Assembly: GCA_023151255.1 (NCBI GenBank)
Contig: JAKLJG010000004.1
Coordinates: forward strand, 62,001 to 126,000
Reading direction: 5' to 3'
DNA length: 64,000 bases
Origin: Cyclobacteriaceae bacterium
Lineage (GTDB): Bacteria > Bacteroidota > Bacteroidia > Cytophagales > Cyclobacteriaceae
Shown here: positions 63,492 to 64,000 of the stretch, in pieces
Layout of the letters: each line of letters opens with the position of its first letter
Position numbering within the stretch: the stretch's first letter is position 1
The notes under the pieces: generated by a model
What the model was told of the DNA's origin: nothing
Database searches by the model: none
What the model saw: only the letters and a program-made list of their open reading frames with translations
Made by a program: the position numbers and the translations under genes

Positions 63492-64000
63492 CCAAAATCC
63501 TGATACTCCGTTTTTCGGCCATGGGCGATGTGCTGTTGCTCGTGCCGGTGCTTCGCTCACTGGTGGCCGCACATGCTGACGTGGAGGTTGTTGTTGCCAC
63601 GCGACCACGTTTTGCCGCATTCTTTACAGGCATTGAGCGGGTAAAGGTTTTCGAAGCGGATGTGGACACGCGCTTCACCGGATTCTTTGGCGTGCGCAAA
63701 CTTTTCTTCGCCCTGCTGGTAAAAGAAGACTTTGACCTGGTTGTGGATATGCACGACCATCTTCGTACCCTAATCCTGCGCAACTTGTTTGTGCTGTTTG
63801 GTAAAAAGGTAATCGTGTTTAATAAAGGCCGTAAAGAAAAAAAGGCCTTTACCCGCAGAGAAAATAAGGTAACTACACCGCTGCCCCATACCATTCAGCG
63901 GTATAAGCAGGCATTTGAAAAAGCAGGCTATTCGTTTCCAATTCTGCCGGGGCCCTATTTGGTTGCCAACGATACAGCCAAAAACCACCTTCAAAAGTGG
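63488..64000 (+). CDS. GT9 glycosyltransferase (heptosyltransferase-like), partial
   Basis: The first 171 residues of a GT9 enzyme: ILRFSAMGDVLLLVPVLRSL is the signature N-terminal motif, and FDLVVDMHDHLRT follows. The rest lies beyond the window. Expected role: heptose or sugar transfer in lipopolysaccharide core synthesis. Confidence 0.9.
   Translation, partial: MTKILILRFSAMGDVLLLVPVLRSLVAAHADVEVVVATRPRFAAFFTGIERVKVFEADVDTRFTGFFGVRKLFFALLVKEDFDLVVDMHDHLRTLILRNLFVLFGKKVIVFNKGRKEKKAFTRRENKVTTPLPHTIQRYKQAFEKAGYSFPILPGPYLVANDTAKNHLQKW

Noticed and set aside
63463-63894. Open frame of 143 residues on the minus strand
   Set aside because: It is the complement of the GT9 gene, which has the family signature on the plus strand.
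1-64000. CRISPR array or insertion sequence
   Set aside because: No regularly spaced repeats and no transposase or integrase motif were found in the translated frames.

Overview
This window is chromosomal DNA of a member of the Bacteroidota, most likely a Cytophagales-type environmental bacterium. The signs are a SusC/SusD pair driven by an ECF sigma factor and FecR, an RteC homologue, DUF4386, DUF4254 and DUF1573 proteins, FtsX-type permeases paired with PadR, and a TAnnTTTG-type promoter. No rRNA, CRISPR array, intact tRNA or integrase was found.

Left island (1-17.8 kb). A divergent XRE repressor with an ImmA/IrrE peptidase faces a six-gene operon on the + strand. The operon encodes a tandem ubiquitin-like protein ending in Gly, an E2-like protein, a JAB/JAMM peptidase, an E1/ThiF-like enzyme, a Ser/Thr protein kinase and a helical-repeat protein. 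A mobilisation module follows on the - strand: MobC, relaxase, TraG/VirD4-like coupling ATPase, RteC, a small protein, and a 1648-residue adenine methylase-helicase fusion resembling anti-restriction proteins. A likely oriT lies upstream of mobC. No type IV secretion channel genes are present, so this looks like a mobilisable element or one end of a larger one.

Nutrient and envelope region (17.8-28.8 kb). It contains a Crp/Fnr regulator, a MauE-like membrane protein, a small secreted peptide, a secreted probable propeller protein, a TlpA-like thioredoxin protein, and a sigma-FecR-SusC-SusD uptake locus.

Defence island (28.9-38.5 kb). It holds an XRE regulator; an overlapping three-gene unit of UvrD-like helicase, DarT-like ADP-ribosyltransferase and ADP-ribosylglycohydrolase; a divergent PD-(D/E)XK nuclease-like gene; a PIN-domain / XRE-ImmA pair; and a unit of HNH-glycine-zipper protein, Pycsar-type membrane effector, nucleotide cyclase and E2-like protein. 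The cyclase ends in a flexible tail with a terminal Gly, which suggests it is modified by the E2-like protein, as described for CBASS cyclases.

General region (38.9-53.3 kb). It contains a serine hydrolase, acetyltransferase, TPR protein, M1-like peptidase, two DUF4386 proteins, two FtsX/MacB-type permeases with PadR, and an orphan ECF sigma factor with a shortened FecR-like protein.

Second mobile remnant and core (53.5-64 kb). Two duplicated pairs of small DNA-binding proteins share an upstream operator-like sequence with the left mobilisation module 43 kb away. Att-like direct repeats follow at 55.85 and 56.02 kb. Housekeeping genes then begin: a HisC-like aminotransferase, free-Met-sulfoxide reductase, cupin, RibD, PrmC, DUF1573, a two-component system, DUF4254 and a GT9 glycosyltransferase cut by the window end.
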